Below, piece by piece: positions 1 through 5,397 of a stretch of DNA of 5,789 nucleotides. Numbering within the stretch: position 1 is the stretch's first letter; every line of letters starts with the position of its first letter. A program made the translations under genes and the position numbers. The notes under the pieces are model-generated. The model was not told the origin of the DNA. It searched no databases and saw nothing but the letters and a program-made list of their open reading frames with translations. Source of the stretch: Methanomicrobiales archaeon (GTDB taxonomy: Archaea > Halobacteriota > Methanomicrobia > Methanomicrobiales > Methanospirillaceae); NCBI GenBank assembly GCA_012798365.1, contig JAAZNH010000171.1, positions 1 to 5,789 of the forward strand, read 5' to 3'.

Positions 1-1607
1 AGGCCTTGGCGCGGGAGGTCCCCGTCGTGCAGTCCCCCAACATGAGCCTGGCCGTCAATTTGGCCGTGAAACTGGCCCAAACGGCGGCCGCCGCGCTGAA
101 AGCACACGACGCCGATGTGGAGATCATCGAGCGGCACCACCGGTTCAAGGAGCGGGAGGTTGTTCCGGGCGTCCCGTATGTATTGAGTGCCGCTGATCCC
201 ACGGTTTCAGCAGAAGCCCTGCGGGATTTCCTGCAAAAGGATGAACGGGACCTTGTCCGGGCCCTTGCGATAGGGTGCATGCTTGGCGGTGCATATGCGG
301 AATATGTCTGTGCACAGGCCGGCCTTGACAAGACCATGCCGGCATCCTCGGCAGACCCGGGCCGGATTTACGATGCCCTTGAAAGCCTGCTTTTTGCAGT
401 GCAGAAGAACCGGTCTCCGGTAATCACGGGAAAGCATTGCGAACCGGTCAATTTTGAAAAGACCGAGACCGCGTGGACGTACCCTACCTTCTCCGAGGCG
501 CTAGAGGTTTTCTACCCGCTGACAAAAAAAGAGAAGAAGGCAACATCGCGGCCGTTCATCCCCAAGGAAGACCGGATCCGCAAACACCAGGAAGCGGCGA
601 TAAGGAAATTCGACGACACCATCAAAAAGACTGACGAGATCGTTGCTGCAATCTACGAAAACTACCAGTTCATTACCAATCTGATCTCCACGCTTGATTC
701 GGCAAGCCAGCGCCTCTCATGGCAGGAGATTGAGAAGCACCTGCGGGGCGCCCAGTCCGCTGATGCAAAGAAGATCCTCAAATTCTTCCCGGACGAAGCT
801 GCTGTTGAGGTGGACATCGGGAAAAAAGTGAAGATCTATGTCCATGAAGGCATTGAGCAGAATGCCGGGCGCTACTATGACATCATCAAGAAATACAAGA
901 AGAAGAAGGAAGGCGCCCTTGCTGCCATGGCAAAAACGGTGGTGAAAAAACCCCAGAAGCGCCGCGATATCATCCCCTTAAAAAAACTCTGGTACCACCG
1001 GTTCCGCTGGTTTATCACCAGTGATGGGATCGTTGTCCTTGGTGGCCGGGACGCATCGCAGAACGAGGAGCTGGTCAAGAAGTACATGACCGGCGGCGAT
1101 CTCTTCGTCCACGCGGATGTTCACGGGGCGAGTGTTGTCATCGTCAAGGGCAAAACCGAACGGATGGACGAGGTTGCCCAGTTTGCTGCATCCTTCTCCG
1201 GTGCATGGCGGAGCGGCCATGCCTCGGCTGATGTGTACAGTGCACTCCCGAACCAGGTGAGCAAGACGCCGGAGTCCGGTGAGTTTGTTGCCCGCGGGTC
1301 CTTCATCGTGCGCGGCGAACGCACCTATATGCGCAATATCCCGCTTGCCTGCGGGGTCGGGCTTATGCTTGAGCCAAATACCGCCGTCATTGGGGGGCCG
1401 CCCTCCGCAATCCGGGACAAGGTGAAAGCGTATGTCGAGCTACGGCCCGGCCAGTTCGAGCCCAATGATGTGGCAAAAAAAGTGCTGCGCATCCTCAAGG
1501 AAAAGATTGGCGAAGATGATGCAAAGGCTTTAAAGAATATTCTCAACACCGAGAGTGTTGCCGCGTTTGTACCGCCCGGCGGATCAGATATTGCAGGTCA
1601 GCCATGA
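1..1607 (+). CDS. rqcH: Ribosome quality control protein RqcH (NFACT/NEMF/Rqc2 family), 5'-partial with a foreign N-terminal segment
   Basis: RqcH/NEMF proteins bind large ribosomal subunits carrying a stalled peptidyl-tRNA and, in bacteria, recruit tRNA-Ala to add C-terminal alanine tails. The frame is open to the left edge (first whole codon at 3), so the gene is 5'-partial; the TTG at 6 is not a credible start. Numbering residues from base 6: about 50-115 is the end of NFACT-N with its helix-hairpin-helix (DLVRALAIG...GGAYAEYVCAQAGLDK); 185-320 is a charged, Lys/Glu-rich coiled-coil region; about 328-445 is the NFACT-R domain (RWFITSDGIVVLGGRDASQN, then DLFVHADVHGASVVIVKG); 445-533 is the C-terminal part. 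Residues before about 49 match DapB rather than RqcH (separate entry), so roughly 130 residues of NFACT-N, including the region of the conserved tRNA-contacting Asp-Arg pair, are missing. The gene overlaps pelota by 4 bases. Family assignment is firm; an intact product is doubtful. Confidence 0.9.
   Translation, partial: ALAREVPVVQSPNMSLAVNLAVKLAQTAAAALKAHDADVEIIERHHRFKEREVVPGVPYVLSAADPTVSAEALRDFLQKDERDLVRALAIGCMLGGAYAEYVCAQAGLDKTMPASSADPGRIYDALESLLFAVQKNRSPVITGKHCEPVNFEKTETAWTYPTFSEALEVFYPLTKKEKKATSRPFIPKEDRIRKHQEAAIRKFDDTIKKTDEIVAAIYENYQFITNLISTLDSASQRLSWQEIEKHLRGAQSADAKKILKFFPDEAAVEVDIGKKVKIYVHEGIEQNAGRYYDIIKKYKKKKEGALAAMAKTVVKKPQKRRDIIPLKKLWYHRFRWFITSDGIVVLGGRDASQNEELVKKYMTGGDLFVHADVHGASVVIVKGKTERMDEVAQFAASFSGAWRSGHASADVYSALPNQVSKTPESGEFVARGSFIVRGERTYMRNIPLACGVGLMLEPNTAVIGGPPSAIRDKVKAYVELRPGQFEPNDVAKKVLRILKEKIGEDDAKALKNILNTESVAAFVPPGGSDIAGQP
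3..152 (+). pseudogene. dapB: dapB-like fragment (4-hydroxy-tetrahydrodipicolinate reductase) fused in frame to rqcH
   Basis: DapB reduces 4-hydroxy-tetrahydrodipicolinate in lysine/diaminopimelate synthesis. The translation from base 3 reads ALAREVPVVQSPNMSLAVNL, continues through an Ala/Lys helix, and ends in DVEIIERHHRFKE. This follows the DapB core order: PVV-x-x-PN-[MF]-S-x-x-VN, then D-[IV]-EI-[IV]-E-x-HHR-x-K. The two His are at bases 135-140 and the Lys at 147-149, equivalent to the E. coli catalytic His159/His160 and Lys163. DapB should continue with D-[AS]-PSGTA, the substrate-binding loop; here the frame instead continues as REVVPGVPYVL, which is RqcH. The fragment is cut at both ends: by the window edge, and by the junction near 135-155. 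Bases 1-120 are 67.5% G+C against 59% for 181-360. The SLAVN form and the composition seem more bacterial than methanogen-like, which is a weak inference. Confidence 0.8.
1595..1600 (+). promoter_or_regulatory. Candidate ribosome binding site for pelota inside the rqcH 3' end
   Basis: AGGTCA lies 3 bases before the ATG at 1604 (AGGT core ending 5 bases before). It is a partial match to the archaeal anti-Shine-Dalgarno target GGTGA. It supports the ATG in the ATGA overlap as the pelota start, although the overlap also allows re-initiation by ribosomes finishing rqcH. Confidence 0.4.
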
Positions 1608-2632
1608 AAGCAGAGTACGGGGAAATGCGGGGAAATTACGGCGAAGCCCGCCTCCTCCCTGAGAGCATCGATGACCTCTGGCATCTCCAGCACCTTATCT
1701 CGCCCGGCGACCTTGTCTTTGCCACCACGTTCCGGAGCGTTGATGCGGCCAGTGACAAGATCCGGCCTGAGAAGGTGGAGAAGCGCCCGGTCCGGCTCGG
1801 GATCCGGATTGAGAACGTGGAGTTCTCGCAGCACGGTATCCGGCTTCGCCTCTCCGGTATCATCGAACACGGGGTCGATATCGGGTCGCACCACACGCTT
1901 AATGTGGAGACCGGCTACGAGATCTCCGTGATTCGCGCCTGGCGCCCGCTTGACCGCGAACGCGTCGAGCGCGCCGTCAAAGCTTCCGTGTATGGCGTAA
2001 TCCATATCCTGACCATTGAAGAGGGGGAAGCCGAACTCTTCCGCCTCCGGCAGTATGGGCCGGAGAGCGTGATCACGCTCACGGCCGGCAGCGGGAAAGG
2101 TGCCGAGACAGAATCGCGCACCGGGTTCTTTGATACGGTCCTTGCCACCATCAAGGAGATCTCCGGCCCGCTCATCATCGCCGGCCCCGGGTTCATCAAG
2201 GACGATTTTGTCAAGTATGCCAGAAGCAAAAACCAGGAGAGCGTCGGGCGGGCCGTTGTTGTTGAGACCCGGCGTATCGGCCGGGGCGCCGTGCAGGATG
2301 TCATTGGCAAAGGCGCGCTCGACAAACTCTTCGATGACCTGCAGCTCTCCCGCGAAGTGCGGATGATGGACGAGGTCCTCATGCGTATTGCCAAAGACGG
2401 GGCGGTTACGTACGGCCGGTCGCAGGTGAGTGACGCCATCGGCTTTGGTGCGGTTGAGCAGGTCCTGATTATCGACACGCTCCTGCAGGATCCGGAGACC
2501 ATGAAGATCATCGAGACTGCCGAATCCATGCGGGCTGCTGTTGTGGTCCTCTCATCCCGGTTCGAACCCGGCGAACGCCTTGCAGCGCTTGGCGGAATTG
2601 CAGCGCTGCTCCGGTACAAGCTGAACCAGTAA
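1604..2632 (+). CDS. pelA: mRNA surveillance/ribosome rescue protein pelota (aPelota, Dom34 homologue)
   Basis: Pelota is an eRF1-like cytoplasmic factor. With the GTPase aEF1A and the recycling ATPase ABCE1 it enters the empty A site of ribosomes stalled on truncated or structured mRNA and splits them without hydrolysing the peptide. The 342 residues are the normal family length. Domain 1, the Sm-like fold (about 1-125), has the hallmark RLLPESIDDLWHLQHLISPGD followed by VFATTFR. Domain 2 (about 128-255) has GPGFIKDDFVKYA at 194-206 and lacks the GGQ peptide-release motif of eRF1, as expected. Domain 3 (about 256-342) ends in SSRFEPGERLAALGGIAALL, the typical pelota C-terminus. The start is set by the ATGA overlap with rqcH and by the position of the conserved N-terminal motif. 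No frame damage is visible. Co-translation with rqcH makes functional sense because pelota-mediated splitting yields the substrate of RqcH. Identification is firm. Confidence 0.96.
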   Translation: MKAEYGEMRGNYGEARLLPESIDDLWHLQHLISPGDLVFATTFRSVDAASDKIRPEKVEKRPVRLGIRIENVEFSQHGIRLRLSGIIEHGVDIGSHHTLNVETGYEISVIRAWRPLDRERVERAVKASVYGVIHILTIEEGEAELFRLRQYGPESVITLTAGSGKGAETESRTGFFDTVLATIKEISGPLIIAGPGFIKDDFVKYARSKNQESVGRAVVVETRRIGRGAVQDVIGKGALDKLFDDLQLSREVRMMDEVLMRIAKDGAVTYGRSQVSDAIGFGAVEQVLIIDTLLQDPETMKIIETAESMRAAVVVLSSRFEPGERLAALGGIAALLRYKLNQ

Positions 2633-2711
2633 TCCCTCCTGGTTGCAGATTCACGATTCTCACCAAAAATCTCGTACTGGCCGGATCGTACAACTATGCG
2701 GCCCGGGTCGC

Positions 2712-2740
2712 GGGGGGTCGGACAGGTTCATTCTTTTTTT
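2712..2740 (+). repeat. G6TCGG...T7 module, copy 1
   Basis: The module starts with GGGGGGTCGG (2712-2721), then a short mixed segment with GG and CA, then T7 (2734-2740). The same order of parts occurs at 2959-2986 on the plus strand and at 2847-2878 on the minus strand. The ten-base head is identical in all three; the middle of this copy is more diverged. Confidence 0.55.
2731..2740 (+). terminator. Candidate oligo-T terminator downstream of pelota
   Basis: TTC followed by seven T lies about 100 bases after the pelota stop. It is the first long T run on the plus strand there. Archaeal RNA polymerase terminates at oligo-T tracts without an obligatory hairpin. The run follows a six-G tract (2712-2717), part of a repeated module described separately. 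Confidence 0.5.
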
Positions 2741-2804
2741 ATGTACGAAATTTTTCCCGGGATTGTCGGAATTTCCTGGCACGTTACGACAAGGATCTTT
2801 CCGG

Positions 2805-2851
2805 TTTTTCCGGCCGGGACGCGTGAAGGCCGGATCCCGGTGCCGGAAAAA
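2805..2851. repeat. Imperfect palindrome (15-bp stem-loop)
   Basis: The arm 2805-2819 (T5 CCGGCCGGGA) pairs with 2835-2851 (TCCCGGTGCCGGA5), giving 15 base pairs with single-base bulges at G2839 and T2841 and a 15-base loop. A T5/A5 base flanks a G/C-rich upper stem, so on either strand the hairpin RNA would be bordered by U or A runs. The right-hand A run is shared with the start of the next repeat. Confidence 0.65.
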
Positions 2852-2986
2852 ATGGAATTGCCCTGGCCCGACCCCCCTTTCTGCCCATGCCAAAAACACC
2901 CCGATTTCCGCTGGAAATTACGTCAGAGTTTAGCAGATTTTTCCTCCATCGGAACCTGAGGGGGGTCGGGCCGGGCACATTTTTTT
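2847..2986. repeat. 140-base element with about 28-32-base imperfect terminal inverted repeats
   Basis: The left end (2847-2878) and the reverse complement of the right end (2959-2986) share three blocks in the same order: AAAAAATG, TGCCC, and the 14-base GGCCCGACCCCCCT (2865-2878, exact inverse of 2959-2972). Differences are a GAAT insertion (2855-2858), one extra T (2864) in the left end, and one extra base in the right-hand T run. That is 27 matched positions around an 80-base centre with no coding content. No clear target-site duplication is visible. It could be a small non-autonomous (MITE-like) element, a bidirectional terminator, or a structured RNA. Confidence 0.7.
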
Positions 2987-3105
2987 GAACATGAAGAGTC
3001 ACGATTTATTTTGGAAATGTTGTCATCAAATCCGGAATAATTGATGGGAAGGTTTGAAAAAATGTGGAATGAAAAAAAACCTGCTGAAATCCTCAAGGAT
3101 GATGA

Positions 3106-3123
3106 TGGGGGCTGAAGCCCCCA
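3106..3123. repeat. Perfect 7-bp G/C stem with a TGAA loop
   Basis: T followed by GGGGGC (3106-3112), loop TGAA (3113-3116), then GCCCCC followed by A (3117-3123). It is a short, very stable hairpin. It is not followed by a T run on the plus strand, so it does not look like an intrinsic terminator there. It may be one hairpin of a structured RNA or a dispersed palindromic repeat. Confidence 0.55.
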
Positions 3124-3197
3124 AACAATTCGCAGAACGCTGATGCTTTCTTCTCACATCTCATTCTTTGAGAATTCGATGCCCAGAAACGAGCACG

Positions 3198-3228
3198 GCC
3201 GCCGTCCCGAAGGGCACCCCGCGGCGGC
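3198..3228. repeat. G/C-rich stem-loop with a nested small hairpin
   Basis: GCCGCCG (3198-3204) pairs with CGGCGGC (3222-3228). Directly inside, CCC (3206-3208) can pair with GGG (3212-3214) over a GAA turn, leaving an asymmetric CACCCCG strand. The G/C richness stands out against the A/T-rich flanks. Confidence 0.5.
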
Positions 3229-3443
3229 TTCAATAAACGGATCATTTCGCTTTGATTAATTTCCAGATTCCGGTAACCCGTTGCTTTGAAATAGTCCGTG
3301 TCCTAGTAACCGGGAAAAATCATCGCACCGAAAAGTTCCTTTTAACAAATAAATGGAATTCTTCCAGAGCAGCACGGAACACGTCCGTAGTTGGAAAAAT
3401 CATTTTACAGAGCAAAAATTTCTGGCAGGATGAGATTTCAAAA

Positions 3444-3467
3444 CCGGAAAAACGTGCCCGGAAAAAA
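3444..3467 (-). terminator. Candidate oligo-T terminators of the TIG lipoprotein gene
   Basis: Read on the minus strand, just past the TAA at 3475-3473, there is a T6 run (3467-3462) and then a T5 run (3452-3448). Each is followed by CCGG (once CCGGG). Tandem T runs right after the stop fit archaeal termination. Confidence 0.5.
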
Positions 3468-3472
3468 GGGGA

Positions 3473-4567
3473 TTATTGAATCGTGAGCCGGTCAGCGCTG
3501 GTCGCAAGAGTGGTATCGCTTGCATCAGCAACGGAAACATAAAATGCTCCCGTGACTCCGGCCGGGATCGTGAAAAACCCGGTTGCGGAAGTCTGTGAGT
3601 TTACCACATACGTGGATGAGGTTATCGTGTTGGTGCCCACCAGTTTCATCTTTGTGGCGGCAGAGAGATTGGTTCCCAGGATCCCCACCGTTTTGTAGCC
3701 CTCTGAACCGCCGGTGACGAGAAGCGAGTCCTGGATCTGGGTGATCGTGACCTTTGTTGCCGATGATGTTGTCGTGGATGAAGAGGAAGATGAAGAAGAC
3801 GTGGTCTCACTGGCAATCATGTAGAATGCGTTCTGGTACTGGTGATACTGTTTGTCCGGGTTGGTAACAACAAGATCCCACCAGCCCTTCTCGGAACCTG
3901 CCGGAATCGCAATTTTGCAGGTGATCTGGGTGGGATTGTCAACCTTCACATCCGTTGCGGCAATGGTTGTGGATCCTTTCTTCAGGCTCACGTTGGCCGG
4001 TGATACAAAATTCTGGCCGATGAGTGCAGTGATGGATACTGTTGTCCCGGCCGTACCCTTGTCGGGATCAACGCTTTTCACTTTGGGTGCAAGGGCCGTT
4101 GTTGCCGTGGGCGTCACTGTGGTGCTGCTGGTTGTGCGGGTTGTTGTCACTTCAGCCGGTGTTTCGGTTGCGATCGTAGTCGGGGCCCGGGTGGGAATCG
4201 AAGCGACATTCACGGTCGTCACTTTCTTGGTATACATCTTCTCCAGATTTGCCCGGCTTACCGTCAGCGTTGAGTCATCATTCCGGTAGCCCCAGCTCCC
4301 GTCATTGTTGGGGTAGATGTAGGCCCGGACATAGTTGTCAGTTGCGGCATCATAACTGATGATGAGAACGGCGATAGGGGATGATGACGAGGGGTTTTTG
4401 ATAATGTCGCCCGCGGAATACAGGGCAGAAGCAGAAGGTGCCGTAGTTTCCGAAGGTGTTGCAGATGCAGTGGTACCGGAGGATGAATCATCCGTGCAGC
4501 CGGCAAAAAAAACCGTGGCGGCAAGACAGATCACCACCAGCATAAGGATTGCAGAAAGTCTCTTCAT
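3473..4567 (-). CDS. Secreted lipoprotein with TIG/IPT (Ig-like) domain and Ser/Thr-rich linkers
   Basis: The 364-residue product has a Lys-Arg N-terminus, a hydrophobic stretch (about 7-22) and a lipobox-like FAGC with Cys24, so it is probably exported and lipid-anchored outside the membrane. After a Ser/Thr linker (25-48), residues 49-115 form a compact module with YSAGDII, IAVLIISYDAATDNYVRAYI and NNDGSWGYR, which I associate with Methanomicrobiales surface lipoproteins but cannot name. A Thr/Pro-rich linker (116-158) leads to a TIG/IPT domain (about 160-252: PKVKSVDPDKGTAGTTVSIT, GQNF, DLVVTNPD). A pure Ser/Thr run (254-269) and a second Ig-like region (about 272-364) follow. Such proteins are usually cell-surface or adhesive; the ligand is unknown. 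It lies 100 bases beyond the FKBP gene but appears to have its own promoter. No frame damage is visible. Architecture is firm; function is not. Confidence 0.85.
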   Translation of the reverse strand: MKRLSAILMLVVICLAATVFFAGCTDDSSSGTTASATPSETTAPSASALYSAGDIIKNPSSSSPIAVLIISYDAATDNYVRAYIYPNNDGSWGYRNDDSTLTVSRANLEKMYTKKVTTVNVASIPTRAPTTIATETPAEVTTTRTTSSTTVTPTATTALAPKVKSVDPDKGTAGTTVSITALIGQNFVSPANVSLKKGSTTIAATDVKVDNPTQITCKIAIPAGSEKGWWDLVVTNPDKQYHQYQNAFYMIASETTSSSSSSSSTTTSSATKVTITQIQDSLLVTGGSEGYKTVGILGTNLSAATKMKLVGTNTITSSTYVVNSQTSATGFFTIPAGVTGAFYVSVADASDTTLATSADRLTIQ

Positions 4568-4589
4568 AGGAATAATGTTTCTCGCTATG

Positions 4590-4602
4590 AAAATTAAAAT
4601 AC
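4590..4602 (-). promoter_or_regulatory. TATA-like box for the TIG lipoprotein gene; possible leaderless transcript
   Basis: The minus strand reads GTATTTTAATTTT here, centred about 29 bases before the ATG (4567). Archaeal TATA boxes sit about 26 bases before the transcription start, so transcription would begin at or within a few bases of the ATG. No Shine-Dalgarno sequence precedes the start, which agrees with a leaderless or nearly leaderless mRNA. Confidence 0.5.
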
Positions 4603-4650
4603 AACGGATGGCCGCAGAACAATTCCGTCAGAAAATCCGGTACGTGCGGG

Positions 4651-4658
4651 AAAAAAAA
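4651..4658 (-). terminator. Oligo-T terminator of the FKBP gene
   Basis: Eight consecutive T on the minus strand begin 9 bases past the FKBP stop codon. This is the longest T run after any gene in the window, and it separates the FKBP transcript from the downstream lipoprotein gene. Confidence 0.6.
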
Positions 4659-4667
4659 TAGGCTTGA

Positions 4668-5342
4668 TTATTCTTTCTTCTCGGGTCTCTTGAACGACTC
4701 GACAAGGACGATCTCGTCAATACCCTTGGTAAACTCGAATGCTTCGTGGATGATCCGGCCGCGCCAGAGAAGCCAGCGGCGGTCGTAGATGATCCCCGGG
4801 GGCAGCATGACGGTGGCCTTGCTGCCATCCATCTCGACTTCCATGTCGCGCCCGGAATAGAGTTTCACCAGGCCTTTGAGCTGGTCGACTGCCTTCTCGG
4901 CCTTCTCTTCGATCTTGTAGGTATAGGTAAGGGTTGCACCGGCAAGCGGGGCGTTGAAGTCAACAATGACCTTGGAGCCGATGACATCCATTACGGTTCC
5001 CTCGCCCTGTTCACCGAGACGGACCTGCATGCCGCGGACCGGCTTTTCCTTGAACTGGTTCTTGGGGAAGGACTGGACCCGTTTGGGGTCGCGCTGGCCG
5101 AACGCCTTCTCGGGCGGGACCGTGACGGTTCCCTCAGCGCCGACCTTCTTGCTGGCAAGTTCCTCGTCAAGACCTGCAATGACGTGCTTCTGGCCGATGC
5201 AGATGGTTACCGGGCCGTAGACTGCGCTCTCGTTAAAGATACCGGCCTTCTTGGCCTCGTCCTCGTACGTGGTATCAAAGACATTGTCACCGACTTTGCC
5301 GGTGTAACTGAGTTTAATGAACTCTCCTTCTTTTATTGCCAT
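4668..5342 (-). CDS. FKBP-type peptidyl-prolyl cis-trans isomerase, archaeal long type (SlyD-like)
   Basis: This is a cytoplasmic enzyme that isomerises X-Pro peptide bonds and acts as a folding chaperone. The 224 residues fit the archaeal long-type FKBP class (about 26 kDa). The FKBP core is split: residues 1-82 carry KLSYTGKVGDNVFDTTYEDE, the GQKHVIAGLDEEL motif (50-62) and PPEKAFG (76-82). Residues about 83-128 are the inserted IF/flap chaperone domain typical of SlyD and archaeal FKBPs. The core closes with DFNAPLAGATLTYTYKI (128-144). Residues 146-224 are the extra C-terminal domain of the long type, with less certain function. No His-rich metal-binding tail is present, unlike E. coli SlyD. 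The ATG is supported by AGGTGA just upstream and by the normal N-terminus. The gene is divergent from the CYTH gene, with an oligo-T terminator directly after its stop. Confidence 0.93.
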   Translation of the reverse strand: MAIKEGEFIKLSYTGKVGDNVFDTTYEDEAKKAGIFNESAVYGPVTICIGQKHVIAGLDEELASKKVGAEGTVTVPPEKAFGQRDPKRVQSFPKNQFKEKPVRGMQVRLGEQGEGTVMDVIGSKVIVDFNAPLAGATLTYTYKIEEKAEKAVDQLKGLVKLYSGRDMEVEMDGSKATVMLPPGIIYDRRWLLWRGRIIHEAFEFTKGIDEIVLVESFKRPEKKE

Positions 5343-5345
5343 GAT

Positions 5346-5351
5346 TCACCT
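5346..5351 (-). promoter_or_regulatory. Ribosome binding site of the FKBP gene
   Basis: The minus strand reads AGGTGA, three bases before the ATG (5342-5340). It matches the archaeal 16S 3'-end target well, with tight spacing, and fixes the start. It contrasts with the lipoprotein gene, which has none. Confidence 0.6.
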
Positions 5352-5352
5352 G

Positions 5353-5362
5353 ACTATATTAA
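5353..5362 (+). promoter_or_regulatory. TATA-like box for the CYTH gene
   Basis: ACTATATTAA is centred about 27 bases before 5385, which would give a leader of roughly 13 bases to the ATG at 5398. It sits inside the region that would be the start site of the opposing FKBP transcript, so the two divergent promoters overlap. Confidence 0.4.
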
Positions 5363-5375
5363 GTCGTAATCAAGA

Positions 5376-5385
5376 CAGATAAAAG
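5376..5385 (-). promoter_or_regulatory. TATA-like box for the FKBP gene
   Basis: The minus strand reads ACTTTTATCT across this stretch. A TATA centre near 5380 predicts a start near 5353, just upstream of the AGGTGA site, giving a short leader that still contains the ribosome binding site. An alternative is the TTAATATAG stretch nearer the gene, but that would leave no room for a leader. Confidence 0.4.
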
Positions 5386-5397
5386 TGTGGCACATTC

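Larger units (their letters stand above)
2633..3472. other. 840-base intergenic region without a convincing gene, rich in inverted repeats
   Basis: The region lies between the convergent pelota and TIG-lipoprotein genes. Frames of up to 96 codons exist (for example 2643-2933 plus and 2660-2899 minus), but they overlap one another, have no recognisable domain or ribosome binding site, and run through the inverted repeats, so I do not call them. What can be seen: a candidate pelota terminator, three G-tract/T-tract modules, a 15-bp hairpin at 2805-2851, a 140-base element with inverted ends (2847-2986), small hairpins at 3024-3046, 3106-3123, 3159-3173 and 3198-3228, and T tracts that probably end the minus-strand gene. 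From 3240 to 3440 I see nothing specific beyond A/T-rich DNA. Confidence 0.7.

Noticed and set aside
6..8. TTG at 6 as the start of the first gene
   Set aside because: The frame is open to the edge and the following residues are the interior of a DapB-like core, not an N-terminus.
1915..2619. 234-codon open frame antisense to pelota
   Set aside because: Ser/Arg-rich composition, no domain, and it lies entirely over a well-conserved gene; a shadow of G+C-rich coding DNA.
2643..2959. Overlapping 79-96-codon frames on both strands after pelota
   Set aside because: They cross the inverted repeats, have no ribosome binding site or familiar motif, and compete for the same bases.
2847..2986. Insertion sequence
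   Set aside because: Inverted ends are present, but there is no transposase frame and no visible target-site duplication, so only a repeat is called.
3099..3143. Box C/D guide RNA: ATGATGA at 3099-3105 and CTGA at 3112-3115 or 3140-3143
   Set aside because: The box C match is exact, but spacing to the CTGA motifs does not give two guide segments of normal length with internal C'/D' boxes.
2633..3472. CRISPR array or tRNA in the gap
   Set aside because: The repeats are not regularly spaced direct repeats, and no tRNA T-loop/acceptor arrangement could be found.
3252..3479. 75-codon plus-strand frame before the lipoprotein gene end
   Set aside because: It begins only with TTG, has no domain or ribosome binding site, and runs into the 3' end of the convergent gene.
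4746..5369. 207-codon open frame antisense to the FKBP gene
   Set aside because: It mirrors the FKBP codons, has no recognisable motif, and overlaps the FKBP promoter and start.
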